From: Tenacibaculum haliotis
GTDB lineage: Bacteria > Bacteroidota > Bacteroidia > Flavobacteriales > Flavobacteriaceae
Length of the DNA stretch: 64,000 nucleotides
Direction of reading: 5' to 3'
NCBI RefSeq assembly: GCF_025215075.1
Contig: NZ_JAOBTH010000026.1
Location: forward strand, 62,001-126,000
Shown: piece after piece, positions 43,304 to 51,383 of the stretch
Numbering within the stretch: the stretch's first letter is position 1
Layout: the number at the start of each line of letters is the position of its first letter
Translations under genes and position numbers: made by a program
The notes under the pieces: generated by a model
The model's database searches: none
Seen by the model: the letters and a program-made list of their open reading frames with translations, nothing else
What the model was told of the DNA's origin: nothing

Positions 43304-44204
43304 TTTGATTGATTAATTGTTGGATACCTTTTGCTAATTCATCGGCAGCTTTCGGGTTTTTTCTAAACCATAATTCAGGTTCAATCAGCTCTAATTCTGC
43401 AAGTGCTAAATTATTGTTATTATCTGTAAAAACATCAACTCTGGCATAAATAGGAAGGTTGTCGCATGCTTTTACAGCTTTTTCTGCAAAACTGATTTCT
43501 AGTTGGGTAGGAGTATAGTCGTAAACTGAGCCACCAAAATCATCTTGAACTCTAAAATCTCCTTTTTTAGCAATTTTTAAAACAGCGTGTGTAAATTTAC
43601 CGTTTATAACGATTAACGAAATTTCACCTTTTTCTACAATATTATGTTGAAAGGGTTGTAATATTAAAGCTTCTTTAGGAATCAATTGCTTAAAAACAGC
43701 TTCATGATCAGAAATGTTTTGAGTATTTATTCGGTAAGTATGTCTTCCGCCACCAGAAATACAAGGTTTTAGTACAAACTCGTTAAGTTGATGTTTTGTG
43801 GCTAATTCTTGTAAACTTCTTTTTTCAGTAGTTTCTATAAAGTAAGATTCGCAAATATGAACTTCTTTTTTCTGTAAGTCTTGTAAATAGTGTTTATCAA
43901 TATTCCAACGAATTATAGCTTCTGAATTTAGTAAAACAGTTTGTTTAGAAACGTTATTTAACCATTTAGAAAATTCGTCATATCTATCAAAATAATCCCA
44001 AGTAGTTCTAAATAAAATATATTTAGTTGTAGCCCAATTAAAAGTAGCATCATCCCAAGAAAGACGACCAACTTTTAAGCCTATTCTTTCTAAAGCGACT
44101 TTTACATAATTGTCTTCATCTAAGACATTTTTTGAGTAGATATCAACTTTTGTTGGGTTTAGATACCTGTTTTCTGTAAGAATTATAACATCGTAAATTT
44201 TCAT
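43293..44204 (-). CDS. ATP-grasp ligase-like protein
   Basis: A 303-residue protein of the ATP-grasp superfamily, related to the RimK/glutathione synthetase group. The nucleotide-binding stretch LKPCISGGGRHTYRI (about 147-161) and the metal-binding end LAELELIEPELWF (about 268-280) are clear. These enzymes join a carboxylate to an amine or thiol at ATP cost; the substrate is unknown. It is translationally coupled (11-base overlap) to the duplicated protein. A perfect 17-bp inverted repeat surrounds its start codon, and a TAAATTTC box inside the loop could be its -7 element. Confidence 0.82.
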   Translation of the reverse strand: MKIYDVIILTENRYLNPTKVDIYSKNVLDEDNYVKVALERIGLKVGRLSWDDATFNWATTKYILFRTTWDYFDRYDEFSKWLNNVSKQTVLLNSEAIIRWNIDKHYLQDLQKKEVHICESYFIETTEKRSLQELATKHQLNEFVLKPCISGGGRHTYRINTQNISDHEAVFKQLIPKEALILQPFQHNIVEKGEISLIVINGKFTHAVLKIAKKGDFRVQDDFGGSVYDYTPTQLEISFAEKAVKACDNLPIYARVDVFTDNNNNLALAELELIEPELWFRKNPKAADELAKGIQQLINQNEE

Positions 44205-44237
44205 GCTCGAAATTTACAATAATTTACGATGTTATAA
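44183..44237. repeat. Perfect 17-bp inverted repeat around the ATP-grasp start codon
   Basis: TTATAACATCGTAAATT (44183-44199) and AATTTACGATGTTATAA (44221-44237) are exactly complementary. The 21-base loop holds the ATG (44202-44204) and a TAAATTTC box (minus strand, 44209-44216). No T tract follows, so a terminator is unlikely. Confidence 0.85.
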
Positions 44238-44242
44238 AATGA

Positions 44243-44899
44243 CTATTTATGTTGATTATAATAGTTTAACACATGTTTAGGAATTTCAACACCTTCTTTT
44301 AATTTATCATCAGAGATAGGAAATTCAGCTACTTGTTTTATAGGTACAATACCCGCCCAAATAGGTAAATCATAATCTTCAGGTTCATCAGCTACGCCAG
44401 TATCTCGTACTTTTGCAGAAGCAGTTTCAATAGTAAATTCTATAACTAAAGTTCTATCTAATTCTTTTTGATACATAGGTCTTAAAGAATCCCATTGGTT
44501 AGGAACCATTTGATCTACAATCCATTTTAAAATTTCCGTCTTGTCAGTATCTTTTTCAACTTTATTTAAGTTCCCAAAAAGAGTTACCGAACGATAATTT
44601 ACAGAATGATGTAAGCCAGAACGCGCTAAAACCAGTCCATCTAAATGCATAACTGTTATCGAAGTTTTACCACTCTCTAAAATCGATAATAACATTCTGT
44701 TCGCAGTTGAACCATGAATATAAATCTTATCATCTCTTCTGGTATATGCCATCGGAATTGTGATAGGATTACCGTCATAAATATAGCCAACATAACATAA
44801 AAAACCTGCATCTAAAATGGTGTTAATCTTTGCTACATCATAAGTAGCTCTGTTTGCTCCGCGCTTTATTCTATTTAATTTTGATTGTTCGTATTCCAT
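44243..44899 (-). CDS. Pyridoxamine 5'-phosphate oxidase family protein (FMN-binding)
   Basis: A 218-residue protein of the split-barrel FMN-binding fold, close to the NimA-like branch. Features are IPMAYTRRDDKIYIHGS, NRMLLSILESGK and SVNYRSVTLFGNLNKV. True PdxH function is doubtful because this branch usually lacks it. It is the last gene of the operon DinB, DUF1272, GNAT, PPOX, with only one base after the GNAT stop. A MocR/PdxR-type regulator is divergent to this operon, which fits a vitamin B6-linked control by family knowledge. Confidence 0.87.
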   Translation of the reverse strand: MEYEQSKLNRIKRGANRATYDVAKINTILDAGFLCYVGYIYDGNPITIPMAYTRRDDKIYIHGSTANRMLLSILESGKTSITVMHLDGLVLARSGLHHSVNYRSVTLFGNLNKVEKDTDKTEILKWIVDQMVPNQWDSLRPMYQKELDRTLVIEFTIETASAKVRDTGVADEPEDYDLPIWAGIVPIKQVAEFPISDDKLKEGVEIPKHVLNYYNQHK

Positions 44900-44900
44900 G

Positions 44901-45419
44901 TTAAATTTCTTTTGATAAAACGTAATTGTCGTACTCTTTTCCGTTTACATTAAAGTTTAAATCACCAATGCTTTTAAACTCATTTCTGTGGTAAAAACGA
45001 ATACCTCTTTCGTTTTTAATATATACAGAAAGCCATATTGCAGTGGCCTTTTTTTCTTTGATTTTATCAATAATAAAATCTAAAAAAGGTTGCCCGATTT
45101 TCATTGGTAAAAACTGATTTAAAATGTAAATTCTTTCTAATCTTGCGCTACTATTTGCTGTTTTGTCTTCAAATGATTGGTTTAATACAATTTTAGAAAA
45201 ACCAACAGGTAAATCATCTATGTAAGCGATATGAAACAGATTGTTTTTATCTTCTAATTCTTCTGTTATTTTTTTGATAGAGAAAGCATTCGCGCAATAA
45301 GCTAATAAATCATTTTTATCATCAATAAAATGACCATGAGACTCTGTATAAGTAATTCTACCTAATAAGGCTATGACTTCTGTATCTGAAGTTGTTGCTA
45401 TTTTAAAAGTAATCATCAA
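44901..45419 (-). CDS. GNAT family N-acetyltransferase (operon member)
   Basis: A 172-residue GNAT protein. The acetyl-CoA region can be seen in SARLERIYILNQFLPMKIGQP followed by LSVYIKNERGIRFYHRNEF, the last being the usual late motif. The acceptor substrate is unknown. It starts directly beside the stop codon of the DUF1272 gene, with no spacer, and is followed after one base by the PPOX gene. A second Met, one codon downstream, is an equally possible start. Confidence 0.88.
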   Translation of the reverse strand: MMITFKIATTSDTEVIALLGRITYTESHGHFIDDKNDLLAYCANAFSIKKITEELEDKNNLFHIAYIDDLPVGFSKIVLNQSFEDKTANSSARLERIYILNQFLPMKIGQPFLDFIIDKIKEKKATAIWLSVYIKNERGIRFYHRNEFKSIGDLNFNVNGKEYDNYVLSKEI

Positions 45420-45710
45420 TTATCTATTTTTAGGTTTTATTCCTCTAAATTTATCAGAATTAAATTTCGCTTTTTCTAAATTTTTCGGAGCATATACTCT
45501 TTTTGTTGAAATAGGATACTTTGCTATCATTTCTGATGTTCTTATAGGGCGTTCTACAAAATTACCAGCACAACTAGGACATACATTTTCGAATATTTCT
45601 ATAGCACATGTTTTGCAGTAAGTGCACTCGAAAGAGCAAATCATGGCATCAGTAGAATTACTAGGTAAATCTTTATTGCAATGCTCACAGTTTGGTCTTA
45701 TTTCTAACAT
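45420..45710 (-). CDS. DUF1272 domain zinc-binding protein
   Basis: A 96-residue protein. Eight Cys in pairs (CEHC, CSFEC, CKTC, CPSC) in the first 55 residues form a treble-clef-like zinc site. The opening LEIRPNCEHCNKDLP is the standard DUF1272 start. The C-terminal part is basic and unordered. Function is unknown. Its ATG overlaps the stop codon of the DinB gene by one base, and the GNAT gene follows immediately, so it is an internal gene of a translationally coupled operon. Confidence 0.85.
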   Translation of the reverse strand: MLEIRPNCEHCNKDLPSNSTDAMICSFECTYCKTCAIEIFENVCPSCAGNFVERPIRTSEMIAKYPISTKRVYAPKNLEKAKFNSDKFRGIKPKNR

Positions 45711-46228
45711 TATAGGTAGCGTTCTTTAATAATATCAATATGCCAAATGCTGTGCCCTAATAGTATAAAAGCACATGCTCTTGCAGATACTGGAGAATTA
45801 CTAGCGGTTCCTAAATTGATTAAATTATCATCAGAAATACTATTAATTAAATTCACTGAATACATACGTGAAACAGTAAATTCTTCTAATAATTCATCCA
45901 TAGATTTATCGTTTGCTCCTGATGGATCTATATAAATATCTTGATCGAAACCAGCCATAGCAGTAGTATCTTTTCTTGCTATTCGTAAAAAGCGATACAT
46001 AAAAATACGTTCGGTATCAATAATATGTTGTAAAAGCTCCTTGATTGTCCATTTCTCAGGTTGATAACGGTATTCTAATTTATCTTTAGGTACAGATGAA
46101 AAGAAATCGATGACCATTTTTTTATCCTCTTCATAACCTGTCTTTAAATCTACCGAATCTGCTACTTTATCTAAATATCTTTTGTAATACGCATCATGTT
46201 CGTTGGGTTGTACGTTTTGTTTTGTCAT
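45710..46228 (-). CDS. DinB family protein
   Basis: A protein of about 172 residues with the DinB four-helix fold. Metal-ligand residues are expected in LLQHIIDTERIFMYR and near the end at LGHSIWHIDIIKERY. An in-frame ATG exists at 46249, but the -7 box TATTTTTG (minus strand, 46247-46254) would overlap it, so 46228 is preferred. It begins an operon with DUF1272, GNAT and PPOX genes. DinB-fold proteins include thiol transferases, yet the substrate is not known here. Confidence 0.85.
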   Translation of the reverse strand: MTKQNVQPNEHDAYYKRYLDKVADSVDLKTGYEEDKKMVIDFFSSVPKDKLEYRYQPEKWTIKELLQHIIDTERIFMYRFLRIARKDTTAMAGFDQDIYIDPSGANDKSMDELLEEFTVSRMYSVNLINSISDDNLINLGTASNSPVSARACAFILLGHSIWHIDIIKERYL

Positions 46229-46246
46229 TTTTAATGTTTTTTTGTT

Positions 46247-46254
46247 CAAAAATA
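46247..46254 (-). promoter_or_regulatory. Bacteroidota -7 box of the DinB-PPOX operon
   Basis: TATTTTTG on the minus strand; the transcript would begin near 46240, just before the ATG at 46228. Confidence 0.55.
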
Positions 46255-46279
46255 ATATATTTATGGGTTGTTATAATCA

Positions 46280-46308
46280 TCCAGAAGAGATATAATAAGT
46301 AGTCCAGA
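46280..46308. promoter_or_regulatory. Candidate MocR-type operator (direct repeat)
   Basis: TCCAGA occurs at 46280-46285 and 46303-46308, 23 bp apart. The second copy touches the MocR start codon. Relative to the leftward transcript the pair lies at about -40 to -68. MocR regulators typically bind paired direct repeats, so autoregulation and operon control are plausible. Confidence 0.4.
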
Positions 46309-47786
46309 TGTTTCCATATAAAACCAGTTTAAAATTAGATAGAAAAGGTTCTCAATCTTTGTACTTACAATTGTCTAATCAGTTTATTCAATTGATAAAA
46401 GAACAAAAATTAAAACCTAAAACCAAACTTCCAGGAAGTAGAAGTTTAGCAGAGTTGTTAAATGTGCATAGAAAAACGGTTGTTGCTTGTTATGATGAGT
46501 TAATGTTACAAGGTTGGGTAGAAAGTATTGCTAAAAAAGGGACTTTTGTACATCGTAATTTACCTTTATTAGAACAAACTGAATTTTCTAAATCTGATTT
46601 TAATACTGAAGAAGCACAAACGGGTTTTTCTTTCTATAAAAATAGCAAACATCAAAATAATTCTAAAAAGAAAGATAATACTATTATCTATTTAAATGAC
46701 GGTATTTCTGACGGCAGATTAACGCCAATGGATGAAATTGCAAGAACTTACAGAAGAATTGCAGTTAAAAAAAATGTATATAAACATTTGGGGTATAACT
46801 CAGTTTATGGGAGTGATACATTAAGAGAAGTTTTAGTTAATTATTTAAATGAAACAAGAGGATTACAAATAGCCAAAGAGAATATTTTAATAACTCGCGG
46901 AAGTCAAATGGGGATTTGGTTATCTTCACAGTTATTATTAAAAGAGCATGATATTATTGTAGTTGGTGAAACAAATTATGCTTCGGCTAATGCAACTTTT
47001 TCGGGTCAAAAAGCAATATTGAAAACTGTTTTAGTTGATGAAAATGGAATTATGACTGATGAGATTGAAATTATTTGTAAAAAACAACAAATTAAAGCTG
47101 TATATGTAACTTCTCACCATCATCACCCAACAACGGTAACCTTATCAGCAGAAAGAAGAATTCATTTATTAAACCTCTCAAAACAATATAATTTTGCAAT
47201 TATTGAAGATGATTACGACTATGATTTTAACTACAATCATGCGCCAATTTTACCTTTAAAAAGTCATGATTTAAATAAAAATGTAATTTATATTGGTTCA
47301 ATTTGCAAAACGGTGGCGCCTGTTTTTAGAGTTGGGTATTTAATAGCGTCTAAAGAATTTGTAGATGAAGCTGCAAATCGTAGAAAAATAGTGGATAGGC
47401 AAGGAGATGAGTTGTTAGAATTAACATTTGCAGATTTTATAAAATCGGGGGATTTAGATAGGCATATTAGAAAAGTAATGAAGGTTTACAAGCAACGAAG
47501 AGATTTGTTTTGTTACTTGTTAGACAAAGAATTAGGTGGCTTTTTTAAGTTTGATAAGCCAAAAGGAGGAATGGCTGTTTGGACGATTTTAAATCAAGAA
47601 TATTCGTGGAAACAAGTTGCAAAAGAGGCTTTAAAAAGCCAATTAGAAATTGGTGATTATTCTCGCTATGAAGCTGTTAATACAAACCACAATGCGATTA
47701 GAATTGGTTTTGCAAGTTATAATGAAAAAGAGATTTACGAATTAATTGCTAAATTAAAAACAACAATGTTAACGCTTAAAAACTAG
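46308..47786 (+). CDS. MocR/PdxR family PLP-dependent transcriptional regulator
   Basis: A 492-residue regulator. The N-terminal GntR-type winged helix (about 8-80, LYLQLSNQFIQLI then LPGSRSLAELLNVHRKTV) is joined by a linker to a class I aminotransferase-like domain (about 125-490), with the PLP-binding Lys334 in SICKTVAPVFRVGYL and an IIEDDYDYDF block. MocR proteins sense PLP or related compounds. It is divergent from the DinB-DUF1272-GNAT-PPOX operon, which it probably controls. It overlaps prmC tail to tail by 11 bases. Confidence 0.93.
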   Translation: MFPYKTSLKLDRKGSQSLYLQLSNQFIQLIKEQKLKPKTKLPGSRSLAELLNVHRKTVVACYDELMLQGWVESIAKKGTFVHRNLPLLEQTEFSKSDFNTEEAQTGFSFYKNSKHQNNSKKKDNTIIYLNDGISDGRLTPMDEIARTYRRIAVKKNVYKHLGYNSVYGSDTLREVLVNYLNETRGLQIAKENILITRGSQMGIWLSSQLLLKEHDIIVVGETNYASANATFSGQKAILKTVLVDENGIMTDEIEIICKKQQIKAVYVTSHHHHPTTVTLSAERRIHLLNLSKQYNFAIIEDDYDYDFNYNHAPILPLKSHDLNKNVIYIGSICKTVAPVFRVGYLIASKEFVDEAANRRKIVDRQGDELLELTFADFIKSGDLDRHIRKVMKVYKQRRDLFCYLLDKELGGFFKFDKPKGGMAVWTILNQEYSWKQVAKEALKSQLEIGDYSRYEAVNTNHNAIRIGFASYNEKEIYELIAKLKTTMLTLKN

Positions 47787-48663
47787 TTTTTATCATTCGG
47801 TCGTTTCCAGAAAAATCTTTTTTTAGTTCTATTTTTTTAAAACCTTTATCTTCTAGCATTTTCACGGTTTCTTTTCCTAAATATTGATTGATTTCAAAAA
47901 ATAACAGTCCATTTTTTGATAAATGAAGTTTCGCTAAATCGGCTATTTTATCATAGAATATTAACGGATTATTGTCATCAACAAATAAAGCTAAATGTGG
48001 TTCGTTTTCTAAAACATTATTTTTAATCTCTGCTTTTTCAAGCTCTCGAACATATGGCGGATTGGAAATAATAATATCTAACTTCACGTCATTTTGACCC
48101 TGTTTCAGAATTTCCTCCAAATTATTGGTTTTTAAAATATCAGCTTCAAAAAAATCAATTTTAACTGAATTTAGTTTGGCATTTTCTTTAGCAGTAATTA
48201 AAGCATCCGAAGAAACATCAATAGCTGAAATTGTTGCATTTGGTAACTGCTGTTTTAATGAAATAGGAATACAACCAGTTCCGGTTCCTATATCTAATAT
48301 AGAAATTTTTTCATCTTGTATATTTTGCAGAACAGCAACTTCTTCTAAAACCCATTCTATCAATTCTTCGGTTTCTGGTCTTGGAATTAACGTGTTTTTA
48401 TTCACTAAAAAAGGCAATCCATAAAACTCGGTATTTCCTAATATATACTGAATAGGTTCTTCCTTTTGAAGTCTTTTTATGGTGAGACTAAAAAACTCTA
48501 AAACATCCGAAGGAATATTAAAATCAGCTTTTAAAACGGAATCAATTCGTTGAAAACCTAATTTTCCCTCAATCAATAAAAAGAAAAAAGAATCGATTTC
48601 TGTTTGCGGATAGGTTACTGATAATTCTTGTGTAAAATATGTTTTGAATTCTTTTAAAATCAT
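47776..48663 (-). CDS. prmC: Peptide chain release factor N5-glutamine methyltransferase
   Basis: A 295-residue PrmC (HemK). It methylates the GGQ glutamine of release factors using SAM. Visible are LDIGTGTGCIPISL (SAM motif I) and the catalytic IISNPPYV (NPPY). An in-frame upstream start exists at 48696, but MILKEFKTYFTQEL at 48663 is the natural beginning and lies 2 bases after the GNAT stop. The N-terminal helical domain (about 1-75) is of normal length. The convergent MocR gene overlaps its 3' end by 11 bases. Confidence 0.93.
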   Translation of the reverse strand: MILKEFKTYFTQELSVTYPQTEIDSFFFLLIEGKLGFQRIDSVLKADFNIPSDVLEFFSLTIKRLQKEEPIQYILGNTEFYGLPFLVNKNTLIPRPETEELIEWVLEEVAVLQNIQDEKISILDIGTGTGCIPISLKQQLPNATISAIDVSSDALITAKENAKLNSVKIDFFEADILKTNNLEEILKQGQNDVKLDIIISNPPYVRELEKAEIKNNVLENEPHLALFVDDNNPLIFYDKIADLAKLHLSKNGLLFFEINQYLGKETVKMLEDKGFKKIELKKDFSGNDRMIKTSF

Positions 48664-48665
48664 TT

Positions 48666-49166
48666 TTAAGCCTTTATTAAATCTTTTAACATCCAAACGT
48701 TACAAGAAAAATGACCTGTATTTCCCATAGGAGCCTCTAAATTAACAAATCCGTTTTTGGCATACAAAGCTCTAGCCGCATTCATATAAGGCATGGTTTC
48801 TAAATAACATTGTTTGTATCCCTGGGCTTTTGCTTTAGATAAACAATAATTAATTAGCTTACTTCCTAAACCTTTTCCTCTTGCTATTGGCAAAAAATAC
48901 ATTTTTTGTAGTTCACAAATAGTCTCTTCAAAATCAGGTAAACCAGCAAAACCAACACCACCAATTACTTTATTTTGATGTTCTATTACAAAATAGGCTG
49001 TTTTTTCTTTTTGATACGTTTCAAACATTTCGTGAGTTGCTTTATCTTCATAAGCGGTACCAACTTTAGGTGCGCCAAATTCAGTTAAAACGGTTCTAAT
49101 AACGCTCGCTATTTGTTGATTATCATTGGGTTTAATTTCTCGGATAATAAAATCAGAAGGAGTCAT
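48666..49166 (-). CDS. GNAT family N-acetyltransferase (upstream of prmC)
   Basis: A 166-residue GNAT protein with the acetyl-CoA binding motif LPIARGKGLGSKLINYCL (about 92-109) and the following CYLETMPYMNAARALYAKNGF. These are all standard for the family; the acceptor is not predictable. It is followed after two bases by prmC, so the two are translated from one mRNA. The gene is divergent from the LEA-type lipoprotein gene, whose start is about 50 bases away. Confidence 0.9.
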   Translation of the reverse strand: MTPSDFIIREIKPNDNQQIASVIRTVLTEFGAPKVGTAYEDKATHEMFETYQKEKTAYFVIEHQNKVIGGVGFAGLPDFEETICELQKMYFLPIARGKGLGSKLINYCLSKAKAQGYKQCYLETMPYMNAARALYAKNGFVNLEAPMGNTGHFSCNVWMLKDLIKA

Positions 49167-49217
49167 AGGAATACCTTATTTTTGCTTTGCAAATTACCTA
49201 AAAAAATAAGAATTGAA

Positions 49218-49679
49218 ATGAAGAAATGGGGGTTTTTTATAGTTGTTTTATTTATTGTGAGTTGTTCTGTAAAAAAGAAACCAATATTTATAAAGGTTGA
49301 TGACATTAAAATTATGTCAATAGCATCAGATACGATTCGATTAAAAGCAACAGCATTTTTTAAAAACCCGAATGATATTGGAGGTAAATTAGCAACAGAC
49401 GAAATTAAAGTAATCGTAAATGGCGAAGAAGTTGCTCAGGTTTCTTCTGATGAGTTTGAAGTTCCAGCACGGAAAGAATTTAATATTCCGTTAAAAGTGG
49501 TAATTCCTGCTAAAAAGATATTCGGAGATACTAAAAACGGAATTTTAGGAGGTTTGATTAATTCGATTTTAACCAAAAGTATAAAAGTACAGTTTAAAGG
49601 AGATTTAAAATATCGCGTTTTAGGTTTTTCTGATGTATATCCGATTGATAAAACGGAAGATATTAAAATAAAATTCTAG
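49218..49679 (+). CDS. LEA type 2 family lipoprotein
   Basis: A 153-residue lipoprotein. The ATG at 49218 gives MKKWGFFIVVLFIVSCS, with Cys16 as lipid-attachment residue; a longer frame from 49113 overlaps the divergent GNAT gene and would bury the signal. The remaining part (about 22-153) matches a LEA14-like beta-sandwich (IRLKATAFFKNPNDIGGKLA and EFNIPLKVVIPAKK). Such proteins are found in the periplasm of many Bacteroidota and have no known function. It is the first gene of a run including ribD. Confidence 0.8.
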   Translation: MKKWGFFIVVLFIVSCSVKKKPIFIKVDDIKIMSIASDTIRLKATAFFKNPNDIGGKLATDEIKVIVNGEEVAQVSSDEFEVPARKEFNIPLKVVIPAKKIFGDTKNGILGGLINSILTKSIKVQFKGDLKYRVLGFSDVYPIDKTEDIKIKF

Positions 49680-49684
49680 TTTTT

Positions 49685-50776
49685 TTGAAGCACGAAAACT
49701 ACATACAACGTTGTTTACAATTAGCCAAAAATGGCATAGGTACTGCACGCCCAAATCCGTCAGTTGGAGCTGTTATCGTTTATAATGATAAAATTATAGG
49801 TGAAGGATATACAAGTGTTTATGGTGGTAATCACGCAGAAGTGAATGCGATAAACTCAGTTGTAAATAAAGAGTTATTAAAAGAAGCAACGATTTACGTA
49901 ACATTAGAGCCGTGTGCGCATTTTGGGAAAACACCGCCTTGTGCCGATTTAATCGTAAAACATAAAATACCCAATGTTGTAATTGGTTGTGTTGACACGA
50001 ATAGTTTGGTTGCAGGTAAAGGAATTGAGCGTTTAGAAAAAGCAGGACTCAATGTAATTGTAGGTGTTTTAGAAGCAGAATGCAAACAACATCATAAACG
50101 TTTTTTTACTGTCCAGAATAAAAAGCGTCCGTATATAATATTAAAATGGGCCGAAACTTCGGATGGTTTTGTAGCACCGTTATCAAAAAATGAACAAAAA
50201 CCTGTTTGGATTTCTAATGAATACTCAAAACAGTTAGTTCATAAATGGCGAAGTGAAGAACATGCTATTTTAGTGGGTACAAATACTGTAATTGCAGACA
50301 ATCCGTCATTAACAGTACGCAGTTGGTCGGGAAATAATCCGATTAGAATTGTAATAGATAAAAACTTACGAATCCCTGAAAATGCCATAGTATTCGATGA
50401 GAAAGTAAAAACGATTGTTCTTTTTGATAAACAAGAAAAAAATGAAGATAAAAAAGACAACTCTTTATCTAATGTTTTACATCGAGTGCAGATGAGATGC
50501 AGTAAAGAACTTGTTTTTGAATCTATCGATTTTTCATCCCGCGTAGCGGAACAAATATGTGATGTATTGCAAAACCACAATATTCAATCTGTAATTATTG
50601 AAGGAGGAACGCAAACATTGCAAACTTTTATAAATGTTAATCTTTGGGATGAAGCAAAAGTTTTTATAGGAAAGGCATCGTTTAAAAGTGGGGTAGTAGG
50701 TCCGGTTATAAAAGGAAGTTTAGAAAAAGAAGAAAACATCGAAGGCGATGTATTAAAGACATATATAAATGATTAA
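49685..50776 (+). CDS. ribD: Bifunctional riboflavin biosynthesis deaminase/reductase
   Basis: A 363-residue RibD. The N-terminal deaminase (about 1-145) has HAEVNAI (His50, Glu52) and PCAHFGKTPPC (Cys77, Cys86) for zinc. The C-terminal reductase (about 150-360) begins RPYIILKWAETSDGF and ends VIIEGGTQTLQTF. It carries out deamination and NADPH reduction of the pyrimidine precursor of riboflavin. TTG at 49685 gives the expected MKHENYIQRCLQLAKNG start. The gene overlaps the HAD gene by 8 bases. Confidence 0.94.
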   Translation: MKHENYIQRCLQLAKNGIGTARPNPSVGAVIVYNDKIIGEGYTSVYGGNHAEVNAINSVVNKELLKEATIYVTLEPCAHFGKTPPCADLIVKHKIPNVVIGCVDTNSLVAGKGIERLEKAGLNVIVGVLEAECKQHHKRFFTVQNKKRPYIILKWAETSDGFVAPLSKNEQKPVWISNEYSKQLVHKWRSEEHAILVGTNTVIADNPSLTVRSWSGNNPIRIVIDKNLRIPENAIVFDEKVKTIVLFDKQEKNEDKKDNSLSNVLHRVQMRCSKELVFESIDFSSRVAEQICDVLQNHNIQSVIIEGGTQTLQTFINVNLWDEAKVFIGKASFKSGVVGPVIKGSLEKEENIEGDVLKTYIND

Positions 50777-51383
50777 AAATATTGTTTTCGATTTTGGTGA
50801 TATCTTCATCAATTTAGATAAAGAAGCAACTTATAAAGAGTTAGCAAAACTGGGCGTAACCAATATTTCTGAAGATATGATAACAACCTATCATCAATAT
50901 GAAATGGGTTTAATTTCTACGGATGAGTTTGTGAATTTTTATAAAACCAAATTTCCGCAATTAAGTCGTGAAAGTTTAGTGAATGCTTGGAATGCTATTT
51001 TATTAGATTTTCCGAAACGCAGATTAGCTTTTTTAAAAGAGTTAGTAGCGTCAAATAAATACAGATTATTTTTATTAAGCAATACAAACGATTTACATAT
51101 TTCTTGGATTCAGAATAATTGGGGAGCTGATTTATACAGTGAGTTTAAAAACTGCTTCGAACAATTTTATTTATCGCATGAAATAAACTTCAGAAAACCA
51201 AATGCAAATATTTACGAATTTGTATTAAATGAAAACGCTTTAAAAGCATCAGAAACTATTTTTGTTGATGATTTAAAAGAAAATACCGAGGCAGCTAAAG
51301 AATTAGGAATGCAAGTTTGGAATTTAATTCCAGGAAAAGAAGATGTAGTTGATTTATTAAAAAGAAAAGAATTTTTAGCGTGA
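50769..51383 (+). CDS. HAD family hydrolase (HAD-IA)
   Basis: A 204-residue phosphatase-like protein. The nucleophile block is IVFDFGDIFINLDKEA with Asp8. The second Asp of the usual DxD is Gly10, as in several HAD-IA members with an FDFGG-type motif. Later blocks are LFLLSNTNDLH and IFVDDLKENTEAAKELGM. The substrate is unknown; position after ribD raises the possibility of removing phosphate from a riboflavin intermediate, which is inference only. It overlaps ribD upstream and the DMT gene downstream (GTGA). Confidence 0.88.
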   Translation: MIKNIVFDFGDIFINLDKEATYKELAKLGVTNISEDMITTYHQYEMGLISTDEFVNFYKTKFPQLSRESLVNAWNAILLDFPKRRLAFLKELVASNKYRLFLLSNTNDLHISWIQNNWGADLYSEFKNCFEQFYLSHEINFRKPNANIYEFVLNENALKASETIFVDDLKENTEAAKELGMQVWNLIPGKEDVVDLLKRKEFLA

